Assembly (NCBI RefSeq): GCF_000972845.2
Contig: NC_040011.1
Span: 20,475,809 to 20,539,808 of the forward strand
DNA: 64,000 nt
Direction of reading: 5' to 3'
Origin: Larimichthys crocea
Lineage: Eukaryota; Chordata; Actinopteri; Sciaenidae
Part shown: positions 12,274-24,930 of the stretch, in pieces
How positions within the stretch are numbered: position 1 is the first letter of the stretch
Layout of the letters: every line of letters starts with the position of its first letter
Position numbers and translations under genes: made by a program
Notes under the pieces: model-generated
Databases searched by the model: none
What the model saw: only the letters and a program-made list of their open reading frames with translations
What the model was told of the DNA's origin: nothing

Positions 12274-12519
12274 TTGTACTTTTGTAATAATTCTGGGAGT
12301 GGCCTGTACCTGTTCTCTACTCGCCTGGCTGCAATTCATGGAGAGGTCAGGAAGGACTGCCTTCGCTTGTCCCATCTTCTGTTCGATGAATTCTTCACTG
12401 CAGAGGAGTGCCAAACAGTGGCTTCTGGGAGACATGGAAGGGTGCCGGGTGGGAAAAGCGTCCCGGACAAGGCTAAAGTCATTGGTACAATGCTCATTTT
12501 ATTGCTCCATGTTTTATAA
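12274..12519 (+). pseudogene. Unrecognised protein-like fragment (possible exon or relic)
   Basis: The frame reads 'RLAAIHGEVRKDCLRLSHLLFDEFF' as two adjoining blocks, then 'TAEECQTVASGRHGRVPGGK' and 'VPDKAKVIGTML'. Its composition is protein-like (charged helix, then a basic glycine-containing segment), unlike the random frames nearby. The arrangement loosely recalls a BEN-type DNA-binding domain, but I cannot place it in a family. No clear splice acceptor or start defines its limits, and AT-rich DNA surrounds it. It may be a decayed domesticated-transposon exon or a real exon of a gene lying outside the window. Confidence 0.3.
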
Positions 12520-13664
12520 AAATTAAACAAACAATGAGTTGTTGGTACTTAAGATTTTTTACTTGGATAATAGACTATGTTGATTTTGATATTTTCTTTT
12601 ATGTGTCTGATTTATGTAGTCAGAAATCCTCAGTACAGCAACATGTTTACACAACATGTTGTGTAACAATAATATTTATTTATTAATTGGTTTACATTTA
12701 GCAGTTTGCTATGTCGAGTTGAATTGATTTGTAATGCGTGCTTTCCTTCATCCGTGCAGCTTCCATCATGCACTGTAGCACACTGGATGGATGGACGGAC
12801 ACCGCTTGACAAAACTAAGATAAAAAAAAATAAACTTTGATCAACAAATTCAGCATTAGACCTGCAAAGACTCTTGATTCATAAATGTGGCACATGAGAG
12901 GAAAAGACATTTGTTGAGGTGACCGTGGTCAAAACAGCCCTAATACACTAATGCTGCTCTAAGACTGTAGTAGTTGAATGTTTTGCGTTGTTGTGCTGCT
13001 GAACACTTTTACACACACTGTTATAAAAATATAGTTCTTGCTGAGAAGAGGCAAATGTATAGTTATTATTTTCTAAATGATGAACACGTGGGACTATCCG
13101 TTGTTATTCAAAATGATCTAAATACTTGTTTGTTTTTGGGCCAGTTAAGAAAATCTGCAGCCATTTATCTGTGAAAAGATCGCCAATTATTGTTGTCAGT
13201 TTTAAAGATGAAGTTTTTGGATCTTGTGTATTATCAACTGTGTGGAAAACTGTTGGACACTATTCTTAAATTAGCCTTTCTGAGAGAGCATTGAGAAAGT
13301 ATTACACAGCTAGCTGAAATAGTCAGTTGTTATTGGTCAGTTATGTGCAGATCACTATTGTCAAAGTATTTCATAACTTGGCCATTTTACTGAATGGATT
13401 TTTTTTTCAGCATTTTTAAGTTTTCCTTGATATATGTGCACGTGTGTGTATGCGTGTTGCTCTAGTATTGCTCATTTTTGTTTCCAAATGAGAAATAAAT
13501 GAGACATCTCAGTTAAGTCTCAAGTATGGCTCCTGTTGCTAACTGCCCTGTCTCACTTATTGCCCCTAGTAGATTTTAGGAGAAACAAAAGAGAAACATA
13601 GCAGATAAAACAGAAGCTAACATGAGGCTGAAATGAGCATCTCAAGTTTGTCTCCCGAGCTGTA
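12520..13664. other. AT-rich noncoding DNA, nothing recognised
   Basis: No supported gene, RNA or repeat family is seen. Confidence 0.55.
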
Positions 13665-13862
13665 GAAGAGCAACCTTTGAGCAGTAATATTTTCCTCTGG
13701 GAGATACTGAACCCCAAATTGCTTCTGAAGGCTGTGCCATCAGTGTATGAATGTGTGTGAATGGGTGAATGAGATATGTAGTGTAAAAGCCATTTGAGTG
13801 GTTGGAAGACTAGAAATGTGTTATACTGTATAAGTACAGTCCATTTACCATTTTAACATGTA
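13665..13862 (+). repeat. Teleost SINE-like fragment (3' part)
   Basis: The sequence runs through 'ACTGAACCCCAAATTGCT', 'GTGTGTGAATGGGTGAATG', 'TTTGAGTGGTTGGAAGACT' and 'GTACAGTCCATTTACCATT'. This series recurs as an abundant dispersed repeat tail in many fish genomes. It is somewhat decayed here and lacks an obvious tRNA-like head. The exact family is not assigned. Confidence 0.65.
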
Positions 13863-13924
13863 CATGATTGACAAGACAAAGCAGGATAGTAAGTAATTTA
13901 ATGTTACAATACTAGAAGTTCTGC

Positions 13925-14088
13925 GGATACACACTGTTACACAGACATCAGGGCACAATCATCCATACACACTGTGACATCACAGCCATCAGGGTTCAAT
14001 CTCTTGCTCATGGACACTTAAAGTGGAAGGGGGAGCTGGGAATCGATGTGATTACTAGACGCTCTACCACTACAGTCACAACAACGTC
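13925..14088 (-). repeat. tRNA-derived SINE head
   Basis: On the minus strand the order is 'GTAGTGGTAGAGCGTCTAG' (A-box-like, cf. TGGCNNAGTGG/GGTAGAGC), then 'CATCGATTCCCAGCTCC' (B-box-like, cf. GGTTCGANTCC), then a body. This is the layout of a tRNA-derived SINE with an internal RNA polymerase III promoter. The B box is altered, so promoter activity is doubtful. The fragment lies close to, and in opposite orientation from, the SINE-like tail at 13665-13862. Confidence 0.6.
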
Positions 14089-16212
14089 ATAATGTATTGC
14101 ATTGTGTTCCTGACTTTGCCCTGAATTATTTTATTTTTCCAATTCATTGGCATGTATGTGCTTCTATTGACTGGGTGTGGCCAGAGGCACAACATGGCAG
14201 AAAGTTTCATCTTCAAGAGAGCGCAGTGCAGCTTTGTACACTTGACATTTGATGTCATTAAAAAGGTTTGTATGGAATTTGTACCCACATAAAATTATTA
14301 AATCATTTTTCTGTGCAAAAATGAGTTATAACTAAAATGTGTCATCAATAGAATAATACTCAAAAATACACAAAAAATTGCCCATGTCTTTTTAATCTGT
14401 AACGCTGTAAGACTGTGTCGTGACAGAGATCGTGACTCACACTTCATCGTGGAAAGTGAACAACACATTGTCAAAGTTACCAACGTACCCGGCTCTCACT
14501 GCGGCAGGCGAAGGCAGTTTTCCAGGCGCGAGGTCACCATAGTGTCAGTTTGGAGGACTGGGCAGGTCAGACACTACACTACCTCCAACACCGCTGTGGG
14601 AAGTTCTAAAGTCTTGAATTTGAATTTGAGATGTCCTTTTTAACCACTAGATATCTACACAATCTTACATATTGTAAGTTTTTACAAGGTTTTTTATTTT
14701 CTTTTTTTACTGTGTAGTGTAGCCAACAGTTAGTAATGGATGAAATAACATCACTCTTGGTCTAATTTGGGTGCCTCAAAGTTGGTAGTAGGTTCAGTTC
14801 ATGAAGAATTATACACATACAACACATATTGGCAATGCTGGTGGATTACTAATATAGTGTTGGTTTCCTTGATGAACAGCTCTCCACTGCAACTTTATAA
14901 ATTTCAGAGACAGGTTGAATTGTTGTGTGCTGTTCTGTTGTGCTTCATATATTTCTGTCTGTCACTGTTGTTAAGATGTGTGTCTTCCCTTTGATGTACA
15001 GTGCTGTGAAAAATAATTTCCCCCTCAGGGACAATAAGTCTAACTGACTAACTGAATAACACTGAGCGGAAAGCCTTGAGCTGTTGTAAGTGTTGCGATT
15101 AGATAGAGGGACCCAGAAAACCACAGAGCTCCATTGTACTTGTATGTGTTCTTGTGTCAAAGCAGACCAGCCATCCAAGGCCAGTTTCTTTAGGCGCAGA
15201 AAGGGAAGAATCAGAGGAGTGAAACTGGCGGAGGAGGGACGGGCTGATAAGAGCTGGAGGAAGGAAGAAGGAGATGGAGGAGTAAAATATAAACAGAGAG
15301 GTGGTGCTTGTCTGCTGTGCTTGTCTGCGGTAATGGCTATGCCCTCTTTCATGTTGCATTGTTGGGAGAGGGGGCTTCGAGATTTATTTGGACGTCAGTA
15401 TCAGGGGAGGGGGACCTGCAGGACATGGCCTGACAGGATGGCCCCTGACCTTTCCTCTTGCCAGAGCTGCTTGGGGTCCCATGAAATACCCAAGGGGCCC
15501 AGAGACTCGCCAGTTAGTGTCAGGGCCCTCAGTGGTATCAGATAGCTTAAGGCCTTTTTCAAATGTATTTTTCAAAAGGGGGGAAATCAATAAGTCGGGT
15601 CGGAGAGAGGCGGCTGCAGAAACATGAGCCTGTGATATTTACTTTGCTGTGAGGCACAGCATGTTCAGAGCACTTGTCAAAGATGTGCCTCCAAGAGCCT
15701 GTTTGGTTGTGAGATAAGTCGATAAATGGACTTCATGTCACTTTTTTGTGGCACAGTTTGTACACTTAGTATCTTATATTTAATATGTTGCCTGTATTAT
15801 ACCCACTAACTGACTAACTAAATATGTATCGTTGCTGTCTGTATTTACAAAAATCTAGTCCAAATCATTAAAAGGGGATACGTGGTCTTCATTGCACAGT
15901 GATTATATATGTATCATGTACTTAGAGAGCACAAAGGTTTTCTGGTCACATCTTATATGGATACTGCTCATAGCCCTCAGTCCTTTGTAGTGCTTCTGCA
16001 CCATTTGGTAGATGTGCTGCATATTAAAGGACGAGGCTGCCCTGATCCTGTATTCTACTTACGATGTGTCTGTCCATCTCTCAGTCCTCTGACTCCCTTA
16101 CACCATGCCTGTTGGTTCCTATACTCCCATTGATCCCTCCTGGGCACATTAGGGGACTATTTTCAGTCAAGTGTATATATAAAATATGCTTTTATTTTTT
16201 TACACATGCGAG
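14089..16212. other. Noncoding DNA; GC-richer block near 15360-15730
   Basis: No gene is recognised. At about 15003-15060 a retroposon-tail-like phrase occurs (CCTCAGGGACAATAAGT followed by CTAACTGACTAACTGA). The block at 15360-15730 is GC-richer, repeat-free and lacks coding bias; it resembles the vertebrate conserved noncoding elements found in gene deserts, though conservation cannot be checked here. Confidence 0.45.
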
Positions 16213-16487
16213 TATGGACGGGTGACAAATTTACAAATTAAAGGAAAAACCTGAATAAATGAAACATAATGATGCAGATGTCATCCACAGGGCCCAAGGG
16301 CTCACTGAATGGTTTGATGAGTATAAAAATGATGCTATGGCCTTCACAGTCATCATATCTTAACCCAGAGATTATAGACCAACATATAAGACAGTGCTCT
16401 CCACCACCATTAATGACAAGAATCATTGAAGTTGTTCTGGTGGCCTTACTAGCATCTAGTTTTTTCCTTTAATTTGTCACCCATCTG
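16213..16487 (+). mobile_element. Tc1/mariner-like non-autonomous remnant
   Basis: The left end carries GGGTGACAAAT with AAATTAAAGGAAAAAC. The right end carries the reverse complement, TTTTTCCTTTAATTTGTCAC, so the two ends form terminal inverted repeats. Between them one frame reads 'MLWPSQSSYLNPEIIDQHIR', a decayed form of the Tc1-family transposase block 'WPSQSPDLNPIEHLW'. The internal part of the transposase is deleted. Left-end 'ACAAATT' is locally duplicated. I infer an internally deleted Tc1-like copy; a TA target duplication could not be fixed because the end bases have diverged. Confidence 0.65.
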
Positions 16488-16908
16488 GATATCAACAAAA
16501 TGTTCAGATATTTCAAATTTTTAACTTGAGACTAATATGATTAGAATCAAATCTCTCCTCCACTTATTCACACTGAAGACAGAAAACAGTTTAGGATAGG
16601 TTGTGAAATTGCAGTGACAGCAGTGTTATTCTTCCTCACCCAGGGTTTCCCCACCATGCATCTTAGATTGCACTCTGGCCATAGACATAGCGGGTAATTG
16701 GATTCACATTGTGTCTGTGAGAGGAAGCCAGGAACAAACCCAGCCCCTCCCTAGGCTGGCCCATGGCGGCCAGTGTGATGGTGATATTGTACTGACCCTA
16801 CCTATCAGGGGTCACAAAGGAGAATTATAGTGTCTGCTGTCAAGCTGACCCATATTTTGCCCAAAGGTAAGACTCATATACAGCTCCAGGACCAAACCAG
16901 GCTTTTTG

Positions 16909-16910
16909 AC

Positions 16911-17007
<97 letters not shown>

Positions 17008-17009
17008 CC
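16909..17009. repeat. (CA)n microsatellite, about 47 units
   Basis: A near-perfect AC dinucleotide run, one of the longest in the window; it is flanked by CGCACAC at the left and ACAAACACC at the right. Confidence 0.97.
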
Positions 17010-19232
17010 ATATCTGTGTGTTTTTGAGCACTCATTCTCTCACCTCACTGCCCTGCTCTCATTGGTTTTATGGGCCTATTGTTGCCCTCCAGGGGTGAGA
17101 GAAGGGAGAGAAATTACCGGAGCTTAGCTACTGAGTCAGAGTGACAGTGGCTGCTGGTACATCAGGAAACACCACAACACTGATAATAAAAGCAAAGAAT
17201 TGTCCTCAAAATGATGGTGAACAACAAAACATTGTTTTTTTGTCCATGCCACTGCAACACGGTTCCATTTAAACCGGTGTCTCCTTTAAAGGAAGGATGA
17301 GGTGAAGTCTGAGCTAATGAACTTGCTTAGTTTTATTTATGATACTTTATGAAGTGTAAACATATCATATATCATATAGCTTATATATATGTTATAACAT
17401 TATGTAGTTATTTTTGGAGGTAAAGAAACCTGAAGGGGAATTTTAATACTGATTGAATTGGACCGCGCTCTTAGTGAAAGGGAACTTTATATTTTATATT
17501 TTATACATATATACTGCAATTCAGATTTCAATTCAGTATTTTTATATTAGTAAAACATAACATTAAAAAGGCAGTCAGTCTCACTATATATAGTGTTGCG
17601 GTTGCTTTAAAGTCAGTAAAAGAGTATTATTATTTTTATTATTATTATCATTAAGAATATTGCGTTCTATTAAATCATGATATTGACTGTATGCTCATTA
17701 GTTTGTAAATCAACTTTTTTAGGGTTGAAATATTTGGAAGTAAATTGTGTTTCTCTGAGTTATTTTGTCTTCAGTGCATACACAAACGTGCACACTCAGA
17801 CACACACTGCTGTGGGGTAGTTGACCTCTCCCAGCAGCCAGCCGTGTGCTTAAAGAAGAACCTGTCTCCTGTCCAGTTTTTTCTATCAGCTCTCCCATCA
17901 CACACTGACACCACAGCAGCACTTCAAAGAAGGCTGCTTTTGATGCTAACCATCAATATGCATTTCATCCTGCACCACTTTCTCCCCAGCATTCCTCCTC
18001 TGTGTCTTCTCTCCACAGTAATTGCCTTCAGAGCCAATTAGCGCAAATTATTTGCGACCGTGCTGGTGGTAAAAATCCAGTACTTGTTCGCTGAGGTGTC
18101 CTGGAGGTCAGATGTATTAGCTCTCATTTTCTGCAAGCTCTTTCCGGTTTCTACTTGTACAAATATGCCATCAGCATAACCCGTGTCAACCTTCCAACAT
18201 TAATCTCCAAATGTGGTGTGGGGGGTGTTTCTGTAAGTGCATTATTAGAAGAGTAGCAGCTCACAATTTTCCAAGGCTCATGGTGCATGCTGCCCTAAAC
18301 ATGTGAGACTGGTAAGTATGTTTAGTTAATTTGTCGGGTTGTGTGTTGGCGGTTTGCATCCCCAGCCTAAGCCGATGTTTGGCTAATGCTGCCAGGGCCA
18401 TTTCACTGCAGTGCCTGCCTGTATTCCCCCTCGGAAAATACATGTTTTACTCTGTGAACCAGATCAAAGTGGAGACGCCGGGATCAAAGCCCGGCATCAC
18501 GCCGCTTTGGTCACATCTGTGTTGTTTACATGAATGCTAAAGGCATTTATATCAAATATTACCAACTTTGAAAGATATATGTGTTGAATCACAGGATTTT
18601 GATGTCACTTTTGAAGTATATCAGTGTGTTTGGGGATAATTTTGAAAATCTCCTCACAATTTCACAACAATTTTGTAAGCCTTAAATAAGATGGGAGGAC
18701 TGAACCCTGGTAGAATATGCATCTGTTTGCCATCATTGCCATTTTTTCTGAATTCCGCCACATCCTTGCTATCAACAGCGTGGCCCCCTGTAGGTATGTC
18801 TCTGAAGAGCTTAGCCGGGCTCCCAGTGTCCATGCAATGGACTTAACTCAACAGGATCAAACACTTTCCATCAGTCCTTACCATATAAGATATAAAAATA
18901 ATGAAACAGATGGGGTGGGGGGTTGTGAGTACTGTACCTCTTCCAGACTGTTGTTTATCTGTTGACCTCAGATATTCTCCTCTCTGTAATCTCCCCCAAC
19001 TGGAGGCAAAGGAGAAGGTGAAGCAGCTGAGGGGAGTGTTGGGTGGATGTGGGAGGGGGGGCTGAGGAGCGTAAGGGAGGAGGAAAAGAAGGGGGTTCAA
19101 TGACCTGTGAGCCGGCCTGCTGTTGAGCTGGGGGCTAAACACCCACCCAACTGTCGACTCCCCCTTTACCTCTAACTGGATTATAGGCCTTGCCATTCGC
19201 CTTGCAAAACAGGCCAGCTCTGACACCCCCCA

Positions 19233-19233
<1 letters not shown>
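17010..19233. other. Noncoding DNA; candidate conserved noncoding block 18000-18530
   Basis: No gene is recognised. The stretch 18000-18530 contains homeodomain-type AT cores such as CCAATTAGCGCAAATTATT in a balanced-composition, repeat-free context. A cis-regulatory role is speculative. Confidence 0.4.

Positions 19234-19281
<48 letters not shown>
19234..19281. repeat. (CA)n microsatellite
   Basis: Uninterrupted CA run of about 24 units. Confidence 0.97.
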
Positions 19282-19283
<2 letters not shown>

Positions 19284-19644
19284 ATTAGGGTTCATCTCTG
19301 AAACAGCATTCACCCCTCCTTATGTTGGAGGTCTCCTCACTCTTTTTCCGAGCTCCCCTTGGACCCCTCAAGGTAGACTGAGGGGGCACAGGGATAGGAA
19401 GGGACGCAACGCACCTCTCCCCTCAAACCCTTAGCCCCTACCCTCCCACTCCTGCTCTGTCTCTCTGCCAGCAGCTGACCCCTTACAAAGTGGTATGTGT
19501 TGGAGATAAGTATGTCAGGACTCAGGAGGAATGTAAGGTTCAGTGGTTTGGGGTGATCTACTGCATTTGGCTCCGTTTCACCACGGGGACTCACTGCTGG
19601 CGGACCAAGACAGCTTCCTATCTAGATATACAGTATGCATCAGT

Positions 19645-19649
<5 letters not shown>

Positions 19650-19675
<26 letters not shown>
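19650..19675. repeat. (AG)n microsatellite
   Basis: AG run of about 13 units. Confidence 0.95.
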
Positions 19676-21489
19676 ACAACACAGACAGCTTCCTTAGTCG
19701 TTTAATCCACTGTCAGAATGAGAATCAATGTCATTTTATACGAACCTATAAACTTTAGAATCGGCTGGTCTTAATCACACCTACAGTCCATTGCTTCATG
19801 TTTACCTCCGGTGATATCTAGCTATTCAAATGACTCTGTTTTTTTTGCCCATTTTTTGAGATTTGGTGAGTTTTCATTGAGACTGAGAAGAAATTAAAAT
19901 AAAAAGTGTTGTGTGGATTAAAGGACATTTTATCATTCAAAGACTTTTCAGGCAACAGACAAAAAACATCCATTCAGCTGTGTAGTGAGGCAGAAATCTG
20001 AGAGACACCTCAAACCTGGACAAATAAAACCATAACTATCTGCATGGAGAGATCTCAGTAAATATTTTGGTTAACCCGCACTTTATAATAATGTGAGCAA
20101 AGTAAATCAAGACTGAAAGTGAAGTCAAACAACTGCAGCATGAACTCTAGCTGTTGCCTCCTCATTTCTCGCTTCCCAGAGAAACTATATGGAGAAATAA
20201 AACTGCATTCCCAAATGCAGAGAGAGAAGGGATAAAAGACACATAGACTGTATATCATATACTCTAACTCCCACTCCCAGTGCAGGAGAGGTGTGAAGCA
20301 CAGCTCAGTTCAGCAAGCAGGTCAGCGCTTCAAGGTCCTACGCTGGCTGACTGACAGTTTGCTCTCACAGGGCTGAGTGGCCTGAGCATTTCATGTGTAA
20401 ACCAGTGCTGGTCTGGCTAGTTTCAGATGTCATGAAGAGGAGCTGGCAGGCAGAGAGCAGCCACAGCAGATGCAGTCCGACACTCCCAGGCCCCGAAGCA
20501 AGCGCACCAACACAAATGCCTGCTCAGGCAACCGGAAGAGGTGACAAAACACATCAGGTAACTTTGCCTTTCCGGATGGTTCCCACCCTCTTCTGTCACA
20601 GATGCAAGATGCCTTCACCTCAGACATTAATGGTCATTGAAAATGACAGGCGCCTTTCCTAAGGTAAGACATGTGCACTGGAGGCATTTAACTTGTTACT
20701 GCTGTAGCTGGTGCAGCAGATGCCAACTGGTAACTACCAGCTGAGAGTGAGAGAGATAACAGAGCAGTAAATAGTGATATTACGACTCTCTTATCCTCAG
20801 AGGTCATTAAAACAATTAGGTGCTCCTGTGCATAAAGGACAGATGTCAGGGAAAAAGGTGAGAATGATTAAGAAAGCAGAGCTCATTAGTGGCCCTGTTG
20901 GTGGACAAATAGGACAACAGCTTAGACTTTAAGCTTTGACCACTTCTTGCTCTATTCATTTACATGCATTGAAAAGCAAGAACAAAGTGTCTCTTATTAG
21001 AGGCTGTTCATTATCAACATTTGGTACACGTGTGCACGACATTCTCCATTCCCCCACTGCAGCTCACACAATGATAACGCTCTACTCACTAAACGCTGAG
21101 ACCTCACAATGTGAAGCTTACAATATGTGAGCAGCTAATATGTTGGAAATAGCAAACAGCATTCATTTTAAGTTTTAGGTTTATTATTTCCTCCTTTAAT
21201 AAGCACATATATTCTGTTCTGGTGCACAAGTGAAATGATTCATGAATTTCTCCAAGCTGCAATATAAGCACAGTTCATAATATATTGATTATTACAAAGC
21301 CCCATGAAACATGTTTGTAATTAAACTGGAGATGTCAAATGTTTTTACTTTGGTGGGACAGCAGTTATGTGAAGAAAAAAAGTTGAGTCAAGATTGGTTA
21401 CAAGTTAGAAAGTAGTCTGATCCCCAGCTCTTCCGCAGGATAGAGGTTTCAGGTACGGTGAGCCTGAGAGCTCAATACACCACAACTAA
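19676..21489. other. Noncoding DNA, nothing recognised
   Basis: No exon, RNA gene or repeat family could be supported. The segment 20280-20660 is GC-richer but shows no coding signature on either strand. Confidence 0.5.
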
Positions 21490-21925
21490 AGAGACAACAA
21501 GGCTACACAAGGCTGCAACACTAGTTCTTGGTTGTTCTCCAAGAACTAGTGTTGCAGAAATGCATGAATGTCTCACCTGGTTGAGAGCCAGTGATAGACA
21601 CTCAAGGGGCGAATAGTGGACTGATTACTCTACCACTACCTAAGTCTGACTCAGTTGTGTTTTGGAACAGTCTTCCAGGTGAGGTTTGTGAAATTAAAGG
21701 AAAGGCTGGTTTTAAAAGAAGATTAAGAATGTATTTGTATATCAACACCTTCATTATATCATCATCTTATTTGAGTGTGGTCGGGTTATGTGATACATGA
21801 CTGTATAATGTTTTTCTTTCATTTTTATGTTTTTATATTTACTTGAGAATGTAATGCCTGTTGTGCTCTATTAAATATTATTGTCTGGACCCCAGGAAAG
21901 ACTAATGGGGATCCTTTTAAATAAA
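21490..21925 (+). pseudogene. LINE C-terminal fragment and 3' UTR
   Basis: The frame near 21505-21610 reads 'HKAATLVLGCSPRTSVAEMH' then 'ECLTWLRASDRH', the C-terminal segment after the reverse transcriptase in vertebrate non-LTR elements. A second frame (21640-21770) gives 'SVVFWNSLPGEV' and 'FKRRLRMYL', matching the usual 'WNSLP ... FK..L..YL' end of such ORFs. One frameshift or stop divides them. The 3' UTR ends in 'GACCCCAGGAAAGACTAATG' and 'GGGGATCCTTTTAAATAAAC', a tail I associate with fish LINEs. The 5' part of the element is missing, as is typical of incomplete reverse transcription. Confidence 0.7.
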
Positions 21926-21964
21926 CAAATGAACAACAGACACAAATATACAAAACACAAGCAA

Positions 21965-22036
21965 ATTAAGAAAACATCTTCATAATATAATATAATAGAA
22001 TAGAAATAATAATATAATATAATATAATATAAAAAA
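21965..22036. repeat. (TATAA)n-type AT-rich repeat
   Basis: Pentanucleotide ATAAT/TATAA units with interruptions, directly downstream of the LINE tail and perhaps seeded by it. Confidence 0.8.
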
Positions 22037-23889
22037 TTCTCATGGACCTTAGTCAGGCATTAAATTGATCCTTTGTTGTACAGTATGTCCTCTCTCTCTC
22101 TGCTTTCAGCTGTCCTATCAAATATAGGTATAAATAAAAAATTATAAATAAATGCACAATTGCACCAACATCAGTTGTATAATGGAGCAGCAGGATGCAA
22201 TAAATAATAATAAATAACATTAGAGGAAACAAATTTTTTCATTGTTATTATCATTATTTAATTTTTCCATACAAGCAAGCAGAAACTCACCATGTGTTAT
22301 AACCTTACTAATAAAGGATAGAGGGATGATATTTTTCCCAAAATATCAAACATTCATCAGTTATCATGGCGTATACTGTGAATTCAATCATCTGTCACTT
22401 AGATCACATAATCAAATCTTCAAACAGTGAGCATGTAGAGTAGAAAATCCAGAAATGAGGATTATTAGGCAATAATTAGCCACAGTTTTGTTCTCTCAGC
22501 AGATGTCCAGGACTTTTTTACAGAGGGATTACATGCTGCAGCAGCGTGGGGGGATGGCAGAGTGGCATATCAAGTCCAGTCATTAATCCTGCAGTGTTAT
22601 AGAAATTTCACATCACAGCTAGGGCCACGGCCGTAAGCCAATCCCCTCCACTCTTGCAATTGGTGACATTACACTGAAATATTAAACACTCGTATCATGC
22701 TTTTTATACACTGAAGCATATTTTGTGTAGTGTTTAGGAATATTAAAGCATAATTTATATTTCAGGAGTTTGACACCTTGACATTTTGGCACCTCTGTTT
22801 TGAATTTCAGCATGCGGTTTGACATGTTTGTATTAATAACATTGTGATCTCGGAGGGCCATGGCCTCAGGCTACTTGAACAAGACTACTAAAGAAAGGGA
22901 TTTCAAAAGGAATTGTAGAGCAGCCTAGGGACTCGTCAAAATCAGCCCTGATACTGTTGCCCTGATAAAAATCCATTACCCACAAACGTGAGGGGGGATG
23001 GTGGTTTGTGTTGTGTGTGTCTGCATGTGTGCACGCGTGTGTGTGATAGGAGACTTGTGAGGCCTGTGAGTTTTCTCAGGCAGTGCAGTATGTTCGAGAG
23101 GCGTTCAGGATTGGGCCTTACTGGACTGTCTGGAGTGAATCGTGGTGTGATGTCTGATCTCCTAAACCAAACATCTATTTTTTCACTCCGAGCTCTTCCT
23201 GTTCTATTCTAGTCATATCGTCTGTATTGTTTTAACACACTATTGTCATGAAAAAATCTTTTTCTATTAGCTTTTTCTATGGGTGTCACACTATACATCA
23301 GTGCCAGGGTTGGTTTGTTTGCTCTCTCATTAGTCTGTCTACATCATCTTAGATTCTGGCCTCTAGAAAGTGTATATTTAAGGCATTAATTATTTTATTT
23401 TTACATATATTTTTTGTTTTTGCTCTTTGGGCAAAAACAACTTATTGTTTGGATCAGTCTTCATTAATGCCTAGTTAATAAATAAGAGAAGACAAAGTCA
23501 GTGTGAGGATTTATTTATTTATTTTTGAGAATTGTCTTTGCTATGTCACATTATTGCAATGTCACTTTGTTTTGTTGTTGCATATTATGCCATAGTCCCC
23601 TATTGTGCAATGTCTGAGGTGGTTGAGGCTTTAAATTTTTTCTAAGTTTGGTTTTATAACACCAATCAGGTTCTGTTATGGGTTATAAGATCAATAAATC
23701 TTTTAGATCCCCAGAAAACAGTCAAAGCTCTGTTATTTGGTTCATGCATCAGCATGATCACAGATAAACAGAGAAAGGGATATAAAATAAGAAAAGAAGT
23801 CAAAATATTACCATACAAACAAGAGCAATTCAAATTATGAGGTGAAGTGACAGTGATGTGATTAATAGCAGCAAATTTAGTATAAGTAC
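22037..23889. other. Noncoding DNA, nothing recognised
   Basis: AT-rich DNA with moderate-complexity blocks around 22540-22680 and 22840-23200; no gene or repeat family is supported. Confidence 0.5.
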
Positions 23890-24930
23890 ATTAAACTAAT
23901 ATGAATAAACCTGGCTGCTCCAAGTGATGTCTGTGGTCTCCACTACAGTCTGATGGCAGATGGTGCAGATATGTGGGATGAATGAGCTCCCCATCTGCCA
24001 CAGCTTTGATTTGTCCTTTATCGTTTTTGCTGCTGCTACTGACTCCAGACTCTCCAGACCCAGCACACCACAGCAAAGAACAGATCACCGGTTACTATAA
24101 ACTGGTAGAATATCTGCAGAGCCTGGTGCACACATGGAGGGATCTGAGCATCCTCAGCAAGAACAATTTGCTCTCACCTTCCCTGAAGAGATATTGTATT
24201 GTATTGTATGAGTTTTGTTTGTTCAGAGTTGGACCTCTCCATGTCTTATCCCTGGATGATAACCAGGAGAAAGGGTCTGTTTCTTGTTCCTATCACCAAA
24301 TCTATAGTCTTGCTGATACTGATCTTCAGGTGTTTGTTGTTGCACATGTCTTTATCCTGGTTGAGGAGGAGTACAGAGGACACATTGCAGAGTAGACTGC
24401 AAACCAGATGTAGAAGCTGGGTACAAGAAACAAACCAATCAGGACAGAACTGAAGGAGTATCATAGTTTAGTCCATGAACTTCAATTCATTTCTATAGCA
24501 CCAAATCATAAGAGAAGGTATCTCCTGACACATTCCACATAAAGCAGGGCTAGACTGTACTCTCAATGGCAGCGACCACTCCCACCATCAAATCACAACT
24601 ATTCCACTGTGGATACCTGACAGAAGGGGGAGTAGCCATCTTTCTGATGTTTTCTATTGACAGGCAGACAGCAGAGTCCCTAACAAAGGAGTGAATAGGG
24701 ATAGAGATAATGGGTGGGGACCCAGACAAACAGTTGTACCGTACAGGGGTGGGGGTTGTGTCAAACCTGTTGAAGAATAGGTTCAGCTCACAAATTCTGT
24801 CCCTTACTCCAAAGGCAGGCATGCTGCAGCCTGTCATGCTTTTCATTCCATTCCACACCTCCTTCATATGGTCCTGTCTTGGAGATCTTCCTAATTTCAC
24901 AAAATCCTCTCCTTTCTGTTTAGGAAAGCT
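23890..24930 (-). pseudogene. Jockey-type LINE reverse-transcriptase relic
   Basis: Read on the minus strand from 24930 downwards. The first block (24900-24550) has 'DHMKEVWNGMKSMTGC' and 'LNLFFNRFDTTPTP', matching the segment just ahead of the reverse-transcriptase fingers in abundant fish LINEs ('VW.GM..ITG...LN.FFNRFD'). After a gap, 24410-24250 has 'NKHLKISISKTIDLVI' (the post-YxDD 'LN.SKTKE' block) and 'IIQG'. Then 24115-24030 has 'IFYQFIVTGDLFFAVVCW', equivalent to the 'FYQSVV.SVLFYAVVCWGG' block. The catalytic core between the first and second blocks is lost. At that deletion point sits the unrelated repeat at 24475-24548. Confidence 0.7.
24475..24548 (+). repeat. LINE-tail-like dispersed repeat, copy 1
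   Basis: Contains 'CAATTCATTTCTATAGCACC', 'AAATCATAAGAGAAGGTATC' and 'GCTAGACTGTACTCT', a signature repeated at 26466-26582 and 29875-29955. Common in teleosts as the end of retroposons. Confidence 0.65.

Noticed and set aside
16812..17127. Open frames of alternating Cys-Val or His-Thr residues
   Set aside because: They are translations of the (CA)n microsatellite, not proteins; the same holds at 51447-51499 and 53100-53139.
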